A program made the translations under genes and the position numbers. Positions 1 to 9,492 of a stretch of 64,000 nucleotides of DNA are shown one piece after another. The stretch spans positions 2,604,001 through 2,668,000 of the forward strand of contig NZ_VZPV01000001.1 of assembly GCF_008801405.1 (NCBI RefSeq), given 5' to 3'. Below the pieces are notes generated by a model. The model did not search any database and had not been told where the DNA came from. It saw only the letters and a program-made list of their open reading frames with translations. Each line of letters begins with the position of its first letter. Position 1 is the stretch's first letter. The DNA comes from Ralstonia insidiosa. GTDB taxonomy: Bacteria > Pseudomonadota > Gammaproteobacteria > Burkholderiales > Burkholderiaceae.

Positions 1-523
1 AGCGCGACAGCACTGTCACCGGAATCTTCTGCGGGTCGGTGGTCGCGAGAATGAACTTGACGTGCTCGGGTGGTTCTTCCAGCGTCTTCAGCATCGCGTT
101 GAAGGCGTGGTTGGTCAGCATGTGCACTTCGTCGATCATGTAGACCTTGAAGCGGCCGACCGTCGGCGCATAGACCGCGCGGTCGAGCAGCTGAGCCATC
201 TCGTCGACACCGCGATTGGACGCGGCGTCCATCTCGATGTAATCGACAAAACGCCCGGCATCGATCTCCGTACAGGCGCGGCACACGCCGCACGGCTGCG
301 CGGTGATACCGCCCTGCCCGTCTGCACCGACGCAGTTGAGCGATTTGGCGAGAATGCGCGACAGCGTGGTCTTGCCGACACCACGCGTCCCCGTGAAGAG
401 GTAGGCATGGTGCAGACGCTGCTGTTCGAGCGCATGCGTGAGCGCGCGCACCACGTGCTCTTGACCGACGAGCGCGGTGAAATCGCGAGGGCGCCACTTG
501 CGGGCGAGCACTTGATAACTCAT
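1..523 (-). CDS. dnaX: DNA polymerase III subunit gamma/tau, N-terminal part (runs off the window)
   Basis: This is the first about 174 residues of the clamp-loader ATPase of the replicative polymerase; the rest lies outside the window. The reverse strand reads MSYQVLARKWRPRDF, the typical DnaX start. It is followed by a P-loop (TGTRGVGKTT, about residue 45), a zinc module with one Cys after SLN and then PCGVCRAC, and the Walker B-like MIDEVHML. The start at 523 is the only ATG giving this N-terminus. It is divergent from the SRP RNA gene just upstream. The frameshift site that makes the short gamma form would lie further downstream and cannot be assessed here. Confidence 0.95.
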   Translation of the reverse strand, partial: MSYQVLARKWRPRDFTALVGQEHVVRALTHALEQQRLHHAYLFTGTRGVGKTTLSRILAKSLNCVGADGQGGITAQPCGVCRACTEIDAGRFVDYIEMDAASNRGVDEMAQLLDRAVYAPTVGRFKVYMIDEVHMLTNHAFNAMLKTLEEPPEHVKFILATTDPQKIPVTVLSR

Positions 524-648
524 GCGGCGGATTGTAGCAAAGCGAGGTGGATTTCCGACGGGCTTTCCGAGGGTTTGAACATGGTGCGCGCCGAGTGAAT
601 TGCAAGGATATTCCGGTGAGGATGCGCGAGTCGGTTACAATGCCGGTC

Positions 649-746
649 GGACGGGCCTCCTCGCATGGTGGCGCGGTCAACCTGGTCAGGTCGGGAACGA
701 AGCAGCCACAGCCGTTTTCCGCCAGTGCCGAGGGTCAGGCTCGTCC
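649..746 (+). ncRNA. ffs: Signal recognition particle RNA, bacterial small (4.5S) type
   Basis: The segment carries the conserved SRP domain IV core GGTCAGGTCGGGAACGAAGC (684-703), the Ffh-binding tetraloop and internal-loop region. The outer ends pair perfectly: GGACGGGCCT (649-658) with AGGCTCGTCC (737-746). That gives a hairpin of about 98 nt, the size usual for proteobacterial 4.5S RNA. A TACAAT box at 636-641 lies 7 nt upstream of the predicted 5' end; I see no convincing -35. The RNA pairs with Ffh to target nascent membrane proteins to FtsY and the translocon. The exact ends are inferred from pairing. Confidence 0.93.
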
Positions 747-801
747 CCCTTCTCTTTTCCCTTCTGCATTGCCCCTCCCCCGTTTGTTTGTGTCGCCCGC
801 G

Positions 802-3800
802 TCAGAACAGCGCGCCCTGGCTATCGTCACGTGACGACTGTGCTGGCTTGCGTAGCGATTCCAGCAGCGACTCCAAATCAATCCATTCACCCTGCGCAGT
901 CGCCACACCTGCTCGCACCGTGCGGCCCAGGTACATCGGTGTGACGGCGGCCACGTAGCCGCGCAACTGGTCTGCATAGGCAGCACGCTCGACCGGCAAG
1001 AGACGCAACTTGTAGTCCACCACCAGGATGTCATCGCCGCGCTCGATCAGGCGATCGATGCGCAGCAATGCGCCGTCGGGGCTGAAGAGCTCGATTTCGT
1101 TGTGGGCCACGTCGAAGTGCGCGGGGTCGAACACGTGCGTCAGGGCTTTGGAAGCTAGCATGCGGTGCACGGCTTCGGCAGCGCGGGCGGCATCGGCTTC
1201 CGTCGCACCGGTTGCGCCGAACCAGCGCGCGACGGTTGCTGCGTCCGGTGTCTGCTCGGGCACGCCGCGGCGCGTCAGACGCTCCAATACGGCGTGCAGC
1301 AATTCGCCTTGCGCGACAGCGCCCTGATCGAATACCGGATCGCCCGCGCCGTCCGCCTGTGCGACAGCGCTACCGACACGCACCGCGACCGTGAGCGGCG
1401 CGCGGAAATCGTGATACGAGACAACCTCGGCTTCAGCAGCAAAGACATCCGTATTGGCAGCAGCCTCAACCACCGGCGCGGGTGAAGCCACACCCGCCGT
1501 TGCCAGCAACGTGTACCAGCTTGCGGTGCCATCTACATCCGGCACGTCACCCTCGTCTGTTGCTTGCGCCGCAGACCCGTCGCGCTTGTTGGCCACGCCA
1601 GAGACGATCAACGCCTGCCGTGCGCGCGTCATTGCCACGTACAGCAGGTTCCAGTTTTCGCGCTGGGCAAGCGACTCTTCCTGCTTGAACAACGGGTCGC
1701 GTGCAAGGCCGCGTTCAGCCGTCTTGCCGAAGGCGGAGAAATGCGTGGGCGCTTCAGCCCCTGGCGGCCAGTCGATCAGGATGCCGGCACTGTCGGCGCG
1801 CGTGTCGCTGTGGTGGGTGTCGAGCAGCACCACGAACGGCGCCTCCAACCCCTTCGATGCGTGCACAGTCAAGATCTGCGCAGCATCCAGTCCTTCGCCT
1901 GCGAGTTCGGCGTCGATGGCGTCTGGCGCTTCAGCGGCATCGCTCTGCATACCTTCGTCGGGGCTTTCATCTTCATCGCCCTGACGGATGGCGCGCAGCT
2001 CGGCCATGAACTTGGGCAGGCTCGGGTAGCGGCCGCCGTCCAGGTCGAGCGCGAGCTTGAGGAACGCATCCAGGTTCGCAAGCACCTGTTCGCGATTGGC
2101 GGCCGGTGCACATTCGGCGTAACTGCGCTTAAGCTCGCCGGTATAGACGATATGGTCGAGCAGGTCGTGCACGGGCAGCGTGGGTGCCACTGCCAGCCAG
2201 CGTGACAGCATACGATGCGCGTGGCGCAACGCTGGGGCAGTCTCGGCTTGCTGTGCCAGCATGCTCAGGCGGGCCCACCACGTTCCATCGACTGCCTGCG
2301 CGAGCCGGATCAAATCGTCATCAGACGCCGCAAAGATCGGGCTGCGCAACACGTGCGCGAGCGACAGATCCGCTTGCGGCGTCATCAAGAAGTCCAGCAG
2401 CGCACACAGATCCAGCGCTTCAAGCGTTGCCAGCAAGCCGCCTCTGCGCGGGCTCATGTACGGCACACCGCCGTCGCGCAGCGCGCGTTCATAGTCGGCC
2501 AGATAGCGCTTGCGGCGAACGAGCAATTGGAAGTCGCTCCAGCGCACCGGGCGTTCGACGCCGTTCTCGCGGATGCGCTCTCCGGCGTGCAGCGCGCGCA
2601 GGCAAGCAGCCACTTGCCGGCCCTCGTCATAGCGCTGGGAGTCACCGGCCTCTTCGCGCGGTTCGGTGAGCGTGTCGCGCGGTGTGGCTGCGTCGGCTTC
2701 TGCCGCTTCAGGCACAGGCACCAGCGGCAGCAGCAACGCCTGCCCGATGGGCGCATCGACTGCTGTGCTTTGCTCCGCGTAGATCGGATAGTCACCCCGG
2801 GCGCGCGCCTGCAGGAACACGGCGTTCACCCACTCCAGCACGGCCGGTGCATTACGGCGCGTCCGGTTGGTGCGCAGCACGGTGGCGTTGAAGTCCGCGA
2901 CGAGCATCTCGCGTGCGGCGTCAAACAAGCGTGCATCCGCACGGCGAAAACGATAGATCGACTGCTTCGGATCGCCCACTAGAAACACGCTCGGTTGCGT
3001 GCCCGTACCCGCATAGCCGGCAAGCCAGCCTTGCAGAATGCGCCACTGCATCGGGTTCGTGTCCTGAAACTCGTCGAGCAGCAGATGCTTGTAGCGAGCA
3101 TCAAGCCGCACCTGCAGGTAAGCCGCCGTCTCTTCGTCCTGCATCAGGCGGGCGGCTTCCCATTCCAGGTCGGTGAAGTCCATTGCGCGCGCCTGGCGCT
3201 TGTAGGCCTGATAGCGATCGATGAGTGCATCGCCCAAGGTGAATAACGCCGCGTTGACGGCGCGCACGTGCATTTCCTGGCGGCGTGCCTGATAAACAGT
3301 CAGCGCCTCACACACGGCGGCATGCAGGGCAACCAAGGTTTGCGCCTGGTGGTCGCCAATCGCCTTGATGAGCGCCTTGGTCGGCTTGCAGGCGCGCGCC
3401 TTGCCGGCTTGCGTATGGAACGCGCCGAAAAGGTCATCGAAAGCCTGCTTGCGGGCGGATGCATCCGATGCATCGATCGAACGTGCGGACGTGGCTGCCA
3501 TTTCAATCTGCGTCGCGCGTTTGCCTTCGGTCGCACCACCCTGCCCTAACCAGCCGGATATGCGCAGCATGTCGGCCAGCAAGGTTTGGTTTTGCAACGC
3601 TTCGATCAGCGGATCGGTATGTGCGTCGTCGCCGAGCAGGTCATCGAGCGGGTTCAGCGGATGCTCGCCGGCTTGCGCCTTGTAGGCCCACCAGTCGCTG
3701 CGCTGATGGAACATGGCGTCAAGCAAGCGCCCAGCCTGAAAGTCACCCACCAAGTCCGCAAGCGTCTCGTACACGGCGCGCAGCTCGGCGTGATCTTCCG

Positions 3801-4326
3801 CCAGCAGTCCGCGCCAGAACGGCGCCCAGGCTTCACGGCGCAACCGCCCGGCATCTTCACGCAGCGATGCCCCTTGCGGCACGCCGGACGACAACGGCGC
3901 GCCACGCAGCAACGAACCAAACCAACCGTGGAACGTATCGATCGCCATGCGCTGCGGCGATTCCAACACGCGCGCATACAACCCGCGCGCCGATGCGATC
4001 AAACGTGGGGCCTCACGCTCGTCAACAGTGCGGGCGATCAGCTCACGCACAACGCCCTCGTCATCCGCACTGGCGAGTTGCGCGAGGATGTCCAGCAAGC
4101 GCTGGCGCATTTCTTCGGCCGCCTTGCGCGTGAAGGTGATGGCAAGAATGTCCGACGGCGCCGCACCGGCCAGTAGCAGGCGCAGCATGCGCGTCACCAG
4201 CAGCCATGTCTTGCCGCTGCCCGCGCAGGCCTCCACCACAACCGAGCGCAGTGGGTCACACGCAGCGCGCGAGAAGTCTTCGGGTGCGACCGGACTGCCG
4301 TCGCGTTCGTAAGCGTGGTCACTCAT
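802..4326 (-). CDS. addA: AddA/RecB-type UvrD-family helicase-nuclease
   Basis: An 1174-residue superfamily 1A helicase fused to a C-terminal nuclease, acting in double-strand break processing and recombination. Visible motifs in order are Walker A AGSGKT (residues 35-40), motif II DEFQDTNP, VGDPKQSIYRFR, VHASKGLE, and motif VI LLYVAMTRARQAL. Near the C-terminus RIDRLIERG and VVDYK mark a PD-(D/E)XK nuclease. I chose the ATG at 4326, which overlaps the stop of the upstream nuclease gene (ATGA); upstream in-frame codons read as non-coding. Pairing with an AddB-like gene favours an AddAB complex over RecBCD, although databases often label it an exonuclease V beta-like protein. Confidence 0.88.
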   Translation of the reverse strand: MSDHAYERDGSPVAPEDFSRAACDPLRSVVVEACAGSGKTWLLVTRMLRLLLAGAAPSDILAITFTRKAAEEMRQRLLDILAQLASADDEGVVRELIARTVDEREAPRLIASARGLYARVLESPQRMAIDTFHGWFGSLLRGAPLSSGVPQGASLREDAGRLRREAWAPFWRGLLAEDHAELRAVYETLADLVGDFQAGRLLDAMFHQRSDWWAYKAQAGEHPLNPLDDLLGDDAHTDPLIEALQNQTLLADMLRISGWLGQGGATEGKRATQIEMAATSARSIDASDASARKQAFDDLFGAFHTQAGKARACKPTKALIKAIGDHQAQTLVALHAAVCEALTVYQARRQEMHVRAVNAALFTLGDALIDRYQAYKRQARAMDFTDLEWEAARLMQDEETAAYLQVRLDARYKHLLLDEFQDTNPMQWRILQGWLAGYAGTGTQPSVFLVGDPKQSIYRFRRADARLFDAAREMLVADFNATVLRTNRTRRNAPAVLEWVNAVFLQARARGDYPIYAEQSTAVDAPIGQALLLPLVPVPEAAEADAATPRDTLTEPREEAGDSQRYDEGRQVAACLRALHAGERIRENGVERPVRWSDFQLLVRRKRYLADYERALRDGGVPYMSPRRGGLLATLEALDLCALLDFLMTPQADLSLAHVLRSPIFAASDDDLIRLAQAVDGTWWARLSMLAQQAETAPALRHAHRMLSRWLAVAPTLPVHDLLDHIVYTGELKRSYAECAPAANREQVLANLDAFLKLALDLDGGRYPSLPKFMAELRAIRQGDEDESPDEGMQSDAAEAPDAIDAELAGEGLDAAQILTVHASKGLEAPFVVLLDTHHSDTRADSAGILIDWPPGAEAPTHFSAFGKTAERGLARDPLFKQEESLAQRENWNLLYVAMTRARQALIVSGVANKRDGSAAQATDEGDVPDVDGTASWYTLLATAGVASPAPVVEAAANTDVFAAEAEVVSYHDFRAPLTVAVRVGSAVAQADGAGDPVFDQGAVAQGELLHAVLERLTRRGVPEQTPDAATVARWFGATGATEADAARAAEAVHRMLASKALTHVFDPAHFDVAHNEIELFSPDGALLRIDRLIERGDDILVVDYKLRLLPVERAAYADQLRGYVAAVTPMYLGRTVRAGVATAQGEWIDLESLLESLRKPAQSSRDDSQGALF

Positions 4327-7205
4327 ACCTGCCCCTCCGCCGGTTCGCGTGGGGCACCTTCGGTCCAGTACCCCTTGCGGCATAGGCCACGCGCTGCGCA
4401 ATAGCGGCACGCCGATTCGTCGCCGAAGGCCGGCAACGGTGCGCCGGCAGCCAGGGCGGTCATGTCCTTCTCCATCTGTTCGAGCAGCCAATCCACCACT
4501 TGCCTGAAGTCCGGCAACGCAACGTCGCGTTTATCACCGCGCGCTTCACCGTCGAGCGAGACCCAGCCGCCCGCATCGGCACGCGTGTCGAGCACGCCGT
4601 AGAACGGCAACTGGCAATCCTCAAACGGCGTCTTGGCGCGTCGCACCAGCACCATGGGCGATTGCGTCTTGTAGTCCAGCACAGCCACGCCGTGTTCGCG
4701 ATGCGCGTCGATGCGGTCTATGCGGCCGCGCAGGCGCAGGGGGCGCTCCGCATTTGGCCCACCAGGTAACGTGATCGATGTATCGACATCAACCTCACCC
4801 GCTTCAAAGTGCCAGCCCTCGGCCTCGCGCGCGGCCTGCCACGCCAGGTACGACGGCATCACGGCCTGCCAGCGACGATAGAAGCGCAACGCGTTGCCAT
4901 CCTCCGCCAACATCGGGCCGAATTGTTCGTCAGTGATGGATTGCAGCAGCGCCCGTCGATCGACAAGGTCGTGTATCGGCGCGTCCAGCAAGTGCCGATG
5001 AAAGCGATGCAGGATCGCGTGCAGGACCTCGCCGACGTCGCGCTTCTCCAACTCGTCGGACACCTCCTCCAGCTCCCCCAACCGCAGCATGCGGCCGACG
5101 AAGAATTGGTATGGGCAGCGGCGCAGACTGTTATACGCCGCGGCACTGAGTGTGGATGGCACCAGCGCTGGCGCGGCCGGCGCGGGCATACCGGTCGGCT
5201 GAGGACGGGTCTGCAGGTTCGGCAGAACGACCGGCATGTCGATCCGCACACCCGCCACGGCCAGCCGCCGTTGCAAACGTTCCAGCCAACCGGAAAGACG
5301 GTTGGGCTCTCCGCGCCCACCGTGGCGCTGCCAGGTCAGCACAACTTCGGGCTGGTTGAGCAGCACCTCCGCCAAGTCGCGTGCCTGCTGAGCGAAACGT
5401 TGCGCGCGGTCCGGCAAGCCCAGCTCGCGACGCACGTCGTTCGAGAAGAACAGCCATTCCGGCTGCGCGGACGGCAACTGCGCATCGTCGCAACCGACCA
5501 CCACTACGCCGTCGAAACGCCGCATGCGTGCGCCGTTCAACGGCAGGATGACGACACGCCGGTCCGCCGGTGGTGCCGGCTCGCTGAAGACAGCCGATTC
5601 GAGCAGCATCGACAGCAGCGCGCGCCATTCCGTGAGTGAGAAGCGCGCAGCTGCATCCGTACTACCGTGTACGGACGCACGCAGCCGGTCGATCCAGTCG
5701 AGCAACTGGCGCCCCGCATCATCGTTCTGCAGGCCAGTGCGCATGTGCAGGCGGTCGAGCGTCCCGGCCAGCAGCGTGACCCACGCTTCGAGCGTGGCGT
5801 TGCCAGCGCGACGCCACAACGCAGCTTCGTCGGCCAGCAGCCCTAGGCGGTCAGCCAAGCGACTGACCTGCGGCTCGCCGTCGGCCTCTTCGGCGGGGCG
5901 ATCGGCCACCAGGCGGCGCAGACGCCCCCATCCACCCGACACGTTGTGCCTGCGGATGCGGCGCTCCAGTTCAGCCACCCACGCGGGCGTGGCGATGCCG
6001 GCATCTGCCGCAGTGTTGATATCACGTAAACAGAATGGGCTCTTGATGAGGTCGAGCAAGGCCGCGGTATCGCCGTCACCCTGCACCACGTCCACCCAGC
6101 GCATCAGTGCGGCGGCGGCGCGGGTGGTGGAAAGCTTCCAGCCGGTTTCATCGCGCACGGGCACGTTCACGCGCGCCAGCAACGCCCGCACACGCCGCGC
6201 GACGATGCGGTCCTGCGCCACCAGCGCAAGCGAGCGCCGCCCGGCATTCAGCCAATCGACCAGCGTGTGGGCGGCAAAGGCCGCCTCGTCCTCAAAACGT
6301 GCCGCACCTGCGATGTGCAAGACCGGTGAGGAAAGCTCGGTATCGGAATCCTCGTGCGCAGCCTGTGCCGGCGTGGCGCACTCGGGCCAGGCATGCAACA
6401 GCAGATCGCGAAAATCGGCATGCGTGGCCGGACTGCTGGGAGACACCACCTCGGGCGCGTTCCAGTCGTAACCGATCGCCAGCACGGGCACGTGTTCAGC
6501 TGCGCGCTGAAGGAAATCGAGATCAACGGCTTCGGGATCGGTCGGACTCATCCAGACCATCGGCCCCCGCAATGCCTCCAGCAGACGCCGCATGGCATGC
6601 AGCCGCACCGGAATGGGATCTGCCGCCCCCGACAACAACCGCCAGAACGTCAGCACGATGCGCGATTCCGTGCCAAGAAAGCGCTCGGACAACTGTGCGT
6701 ACGTGCGCTCCAGCGCGTCGGCCAGCGCGGCTTCCAGCGCGGCTTCCAGCGCGTCAGGACGCTCCTGCGCATCGCTGTCGGCCGCATCAAGCGTGAGCCA
6801 CCGCTGCGACAACTCGTCTGACACGGTGACCATCACCTGCGCCACTCCCCACAGCGCCGCATCATCCTGGGCACCGAGCGCTTCGCGCAACCACGCTTGC
6901 GTCTTGAGCGCTTGCTGCACGGCCAGCAGCCGCGAGAGCGTCGTACGTGCAGCAGGCAAACCCGGCTCAGGCGGCAGATCAAGCAGCCAGTGGCCAAGCG
7001 TCAGAATACGCGGCAGCAGCCGTGGCGTGCCGGACGCCAGAGCACTGGCATGGAGAGCGCTGCGCACACCCGGGATTTGCGCGGCAGTCGGCACGACGAC
7101 CGTACCGGCGCCGGACGACTGCGCGTGCGCGTCCAGGAAGCGCCACGTCGCATCGGCGGCGCGGGAGAGAAATGCTGGGCCGGGCGCGAAGGCAAGCGTC
7201 TGCAT
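4323..7205 (-). CDS. addB: AddB-like PD-(D/E)XK nuclease subunit with Fe-S cysteines
   Basis: A 960-residue partner of the downstream AddA-type helicase. The N-terminal two thirds resemble a helicase-like fold without a clear intact Walker A. The C-terminal third has a nuclease core (RGRIDRIDAH and VAVLDYKTQ, about residues 825-850). Four cysteines are placed as in the AddB iron-sulfur staple: one in SLRRCPYQFF, then C-x2-C-x5-C in CRYCAARGLC at the extreme C-terminus. The gene ends in an ATGA overlap with addA, so the pair is translationally coupled. I see no good ribosome site before the ATG at 7205, so the start is less certain than the identity. Confidence 0.85.
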   Translation of the reverse strand: MQTLAFAPGPAFLSRAADATWRFLDAHAQSSGAGTVVVPTAAQIPGVRSALHASALASGTPRLLPRILTLGHWLLDLPPEPGLPAARTTLSRLLAVQQALKTQAWLREALGAQDDAALWGVAQVMVTVSDELSQRWLTLDAADSDAQERPDALEAALEAALADALERTYAQLSERFLGTESRIVLTFWRLLSGAADPIPVRLHAMRRLLEALRGPMVWMSPTDPEAVDLDFLQRAAEHVPVLAIGYDWNAPEVVSPSSPATHADFRDLLLHAWPECATPAQAAHEDSDTELSSPVLHIAGAARFEDEAAFAAHTLVDWLNAGRRSLALVAQDRIVARRVRALLARVNVPVRDETGWKLSTTRAAAALMRWVDVVQGDGDTAALLDLIKSPFCLRDINTAADAGIATPAWVAELERRIRRHNVSGGWGRLRRLVADRPAEEADGEPQVSRLADRLGLLADEAALWRRAGNATLEAWVTLLAGTLDRLHMRTGLQNDDAGRQLLDWIDRLRASVHGSTDAAARFSLTEWRALLSMLLESAVFSEPAPPADRRVVILPLNGARMRRFDGVVVVGCDDAQLPSAQPEWLFFSNDVRRELGLPDRAQRFAQQARDLAEVLLNQPEVVLTWQRHGGRGEPNRLSGWLERLQRRLAVAGVRIDMPVVLPNLQTRPQPTGMPAPAAPALVPSTLSAAAYNSLRRCPYQFFVGRMLRLGELEEVSDELEKRDVGEVLHAILHRFHRHLLDAPIHDLVDRRALLQSITDEQFGPMLAEDGNALRFYRRWQAVMPSYLAWQAAREAEGWHFEAGEVDVDTSITLPGGPNAERPLRLRGRIDRIDAHREHGVAVLDYKTQSPMVLVRRAKTPFEDCQLPFYGVLDTRADAGGWVSLDGEARGDKRDVALPDFRQVVDWLLEQMEKDMTALAAGAPLPAFGDESACRYCAARGLCRKGYWTEGAPREPAEGQV

Positions 7206-7420
7206 GCGGCGAGGGAAGATGGCGATGAAGCGAGTGCAAAGACCGAGGCCGTCCCTATCGGCGTGATAGCGACAATCAACGGTTGAAAATGGGGGCGCCG
7301 GTACTATATCAGCAGCATACGCGCTGGCAGTGGCCGCAATGCACGCCGGTTCGCGTAATCGTGTAATGTATGGGTTCGGCGCACGTCGCCAGCTATTACG
7401 AAATAACAGAGGTTCCCGCC

Positions 7421-7747
7421 ATGAGCGAACAGATCAAGTATGTGAGCGACGCGTCCTTCGAGGCCGATGTGCTCAAGTCCGACAAACCCGTGCTCGTCGA
7501 TTTCTGGGCTGAATGGTGCGGTCCGTGCAAGATGATCGCCCCGATCCTGGACGAAGTCTCCAAGGACTACAGCGAGAAGGTACAAATCGCCAAGATCAAC
7601 GTCGATGAGAACCAAGGCGTGCCGGCCAAGTTCGGCATTCGCGGTATCCCGACGCTGATCCTGTTCAAGAACGGCGCCGTGGCCGCCCAAAAGGTGGGGG
7701 CACTGTCCAAGTCGCAACTCACCGCGTTCCTGGATAGCCACCTGTAA
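7421..7747 (+). CDS. trxA: Thioredoxin 1
   Basis: A 108-residue cytoplasmic protein disulfide reductase. The redox motif is WCGPCK within FWAEWCGPCKM, and the cis-proline region IRGIPTLILF is present. Length and motif spacing match E. coli TrxA. The start at 7421 gives the standard MSEQIKYV N-terminus and follows an AGAGG box; an in-frame ATG 51 nt upstream would add a tail foreign to the family. It lies directly upstream of rho, a common proteobacterial arrangement. A long hairpin (7792-7833) separates the two. Confidence 0.97.
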   Translation: MSEQIKYVSDASFEADVLKSDKPVLVDFWAEWCGPCKMIAPILDEVSKDYSEKVQIAKINVDENQGVPAKFGIRGIPTLILFKNGAVAAQKVGALSKSQLTAFLDSHL

Positions 7748-7791
7748 GTCGATATTCGACCGCGGCGCGGAGCGCATCCCGCCGCCCAGGT

Positions 7792-7833
7792 ACAACGCTG
7801 GCAATCTTCCGCCTGGAAGCCTGCCAGCGTTGT
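7792..7833. repeat. Long perfect inverted repeat (nested hairpin) between trxA and rho
   Basis: ACAACGCTGGCA (7792-7803) and TGCCAGCGTTGT (7822-7833) are perfect 12-bp arms. Inside the loop CTTCC (7806-7810) and GGAAG (7815-7819) form a second stem. No T-run follows, so it is not a classical intrinsic terminator. It could stabilise the trxA mRNA 3' end or cap RNA trimmed back after Rho-dependent termination. The function is inferred; the repeat itself is certain. Confidence 0.8.
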
Positions 7834-7870
7834 GCTAAGATTGCACCGAATCTGTTTCCCCGAGCGTTCG

Positions 7871-7949
7871 CTCGACCTGTTCCCCCTCCCCCCGTTTCTC
7901 CCTCTTTGTGCCTTGCTGCCCATTCGGGCCCTTCCCTCATCTTTCGTCT
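7871..7949 (+). promoter_or_regulatory. C-rich, G-poor rho leader; probable Rho-utilisation (rut) region
   Basis: By my count these 79 bases hold 37 C, 28 T, 11 G and only 3 A, unlike any other leader in the window. C-rich, G-poor unstructured RNA is what Rho binds, and rho genes are known in E. coli to be autoregulated by attenuation in the leader. No Shine-Dalgarno sequence precedes the rho ATG at 7950. I infer an autoregulatory site; it has not been shown. Confidence 0.55.
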
Positions 7950-9212
7950 ATGCATCTGACAGAACTGAAATCCCTGCACGTGTCCCAATTGCTGGAAATG
8001 GCGGGACAGCTGGAGATTGATAACGCGCAGCGCATGCGCAAACAAGAGTTGATGTTTGCCATCCTGAAAAAGAAGGCGAAACAGGGGGAAACGATTTTCG
8101 GTGACGGCACGCTCGAAGTGCTGCCCGACGGCTTCGGTTTTCTGCGCTCGCCGGAAACGTCGTATCTGGCCAGCACGGATGACATCTACATCAGCCCGTC
8201 GCAGATTCGCCGTTTCAATCTGCACACCGGCGACACGATCGAAGGCGAAGTCCGCACCCCGAAGGACGGCGAGCGCTACTTCGCGCTGGTGAAGGTCGAC
8301 AAGGTCAACACGCAGCCTCCCGAGGCGGTCAAGAACCGCATCATGTTCGAGAACCTGACGCCGCTGCATCCGAACAAGCCGCTCATCCTCGAACGCGATA
8401 TCAAGGCCGAAGAGAACATCACCGGCCGCATCATCGACATGATCGCCCCGATCGGCCGCGGCCAGCGCGCGCTGCTGGTGGCGTCGCCCAAATCGGGTAA
8501 GACCGTGATGCTGCAGCACATTGCGCACGCCATCGCGACCAACCACCCCGAAGCCGAGCTGTTCGTGCTGCTGATCGACGAGCGCCCGGAAGAAGTGACC
8601 GAAATGCAGCGCACCGTGCGCGGCGAAGTGGTGGCGTCGACGTTCGATGAACCGGCCGTGCGCCACGTGCAAGTGGCCGAAATGGTCATCGAAAAGGCCA
8701 AGCGCCTAGTCGAACTGAAGAAGGATGTGGTGATCGTGCTGGACTCGATCACGCGTCTGGCGCGCGCCTACAACACCGTGGTGCCAACCTCGGGCAAGGT
8801 GCTGACCGGTGGTGTCGATGCCAACGCGCTGCAGCGCCCGAAGCGTTTCTTCGGTGCGGCACGTAACCTGGAAGAAGGTGGTTCGCTGACCATCATCGGC
8901 ACGGCGCTGATCGAAACCGGCAGCCGCATGGACGACGTGATCTACGAAGAGTTCAAGGGCACCGGCAACATGGAAGTGCACCTCGAGCGCCGCCTGGCCG
9001 AGAAGCGTGTCTACCCCGCCATCAACCTGAACAAGTCGGGCACCCGCCGCGAAGAGCTGCTGATCAAGCCGGACATCCTGCAGAAGGTGTGGATTCTGCG
9101 TAAGTTCATCCACGACATGGATGAAGTCGAGGCGATGGAATTCCTGCTCGACAAGCTCAAGTCGACCAAGAACAACGCCGAGTTCTTTGACATGATGCGA
9201 CGCGGCGGCTGA
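7950..9212 (+). CDS. rho: Transcription termination factor Rho
   Basis: A 420-residue hexameric RNA helicase that ends transcription at untranslated C-rich RNA. The N-terminal domain begins MHLTELKSLHVSQLLEMA. The RNA-binding domain includes GFGFLRSPETSYL, and the Walker A SPKSGKT falls at residues 179-185, the E. coli numbering. LLIDERPEEVTEM and the Q/R-loop region GGVDANALQRPKRFFGAARN are intact. The start at 7950 matches the family; a longer in-frame reading would begin inside the pyrimidine-rich leader. It is followed by an intrinsic terminator. Confidence 0.98.
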   Translation: MHLTELKSLHVSQLLEMAGQLEIDNAQRMRKQELMFAILKKKAKQGETIFGDGTLEVLPDGFGFLRSPETSYLASTDDIYISPSQIRRFNLHTGDTIEGEVRTPKDGERYFALVKVDKVNTQPPEAVKNRIMFENLTPLHPNKPLILERDIKAEENITGRIIDMIAPIGRGQRALLVASPKSGKTVMLQHIAHAIATNHPEAELFVLLIDERPEEVTEMQRTVRGEVVASTFDEPAVRHVQVAEMVIEKAKRLVELKKDVVIVLDSITRLARAYNTVVPTSGKVLTGGVDANALQRPKRFFGAARNLEEGGSLTIIGTALIETGSRMDDVIYEEFKGTGNMEVHLERRLAEKRVYPAINLNKSGTRREELLIKPDILQKVWILRKFIHDMDEVEAMEFLLDKLKSTKNNAEFFDMMRRGG

Positions 9213-9241
9213 GTCTCTCTAGGCTTCTCCGGCACGTACCG

Positions 9242-9271
9242 AAAAGCGCACCCGCAACGGTGCGCTTTTTT
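9242..9271 (+). terminator. Intrinsic terminator after rho
   Basis: AAAAGCGCACC (9242-9252) pairs with GGTGCGCTTTT (9259-9269) around a short loop and runs into a T tract. It lies 30 nt past the rho stop and separates rho from the sigma-54 activator. Confidence 0.88.
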
Positions 9272-9492
9272 ATTGCCGCGTCAACAGCTTGATTTGGCAG
9301 CGGATTTCCTCGGCAAAGTTGTGAAATTCGCTAGTTCATTTGCATTACGAGCGCGGCGCGCAACCGTTTGCTTCCCTCGTCCTTAAACGTCATCGCAAAA
9401 GAGAAACACGGCAACCATACTGCAAACCTGCCTGGGCCGAGCCGCTTGATCCAGAGCAGGAGGGAATCACCAAAAATCGAACGGGGGAAACC

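Noticed and set aside
9290..9310. TTGGCAGCGGATTTCCT as a sigma-54 promoter for the activator gene
   Set aside because: The -24 half is acceptable but the -12 element lacks the GC dinucleotide.
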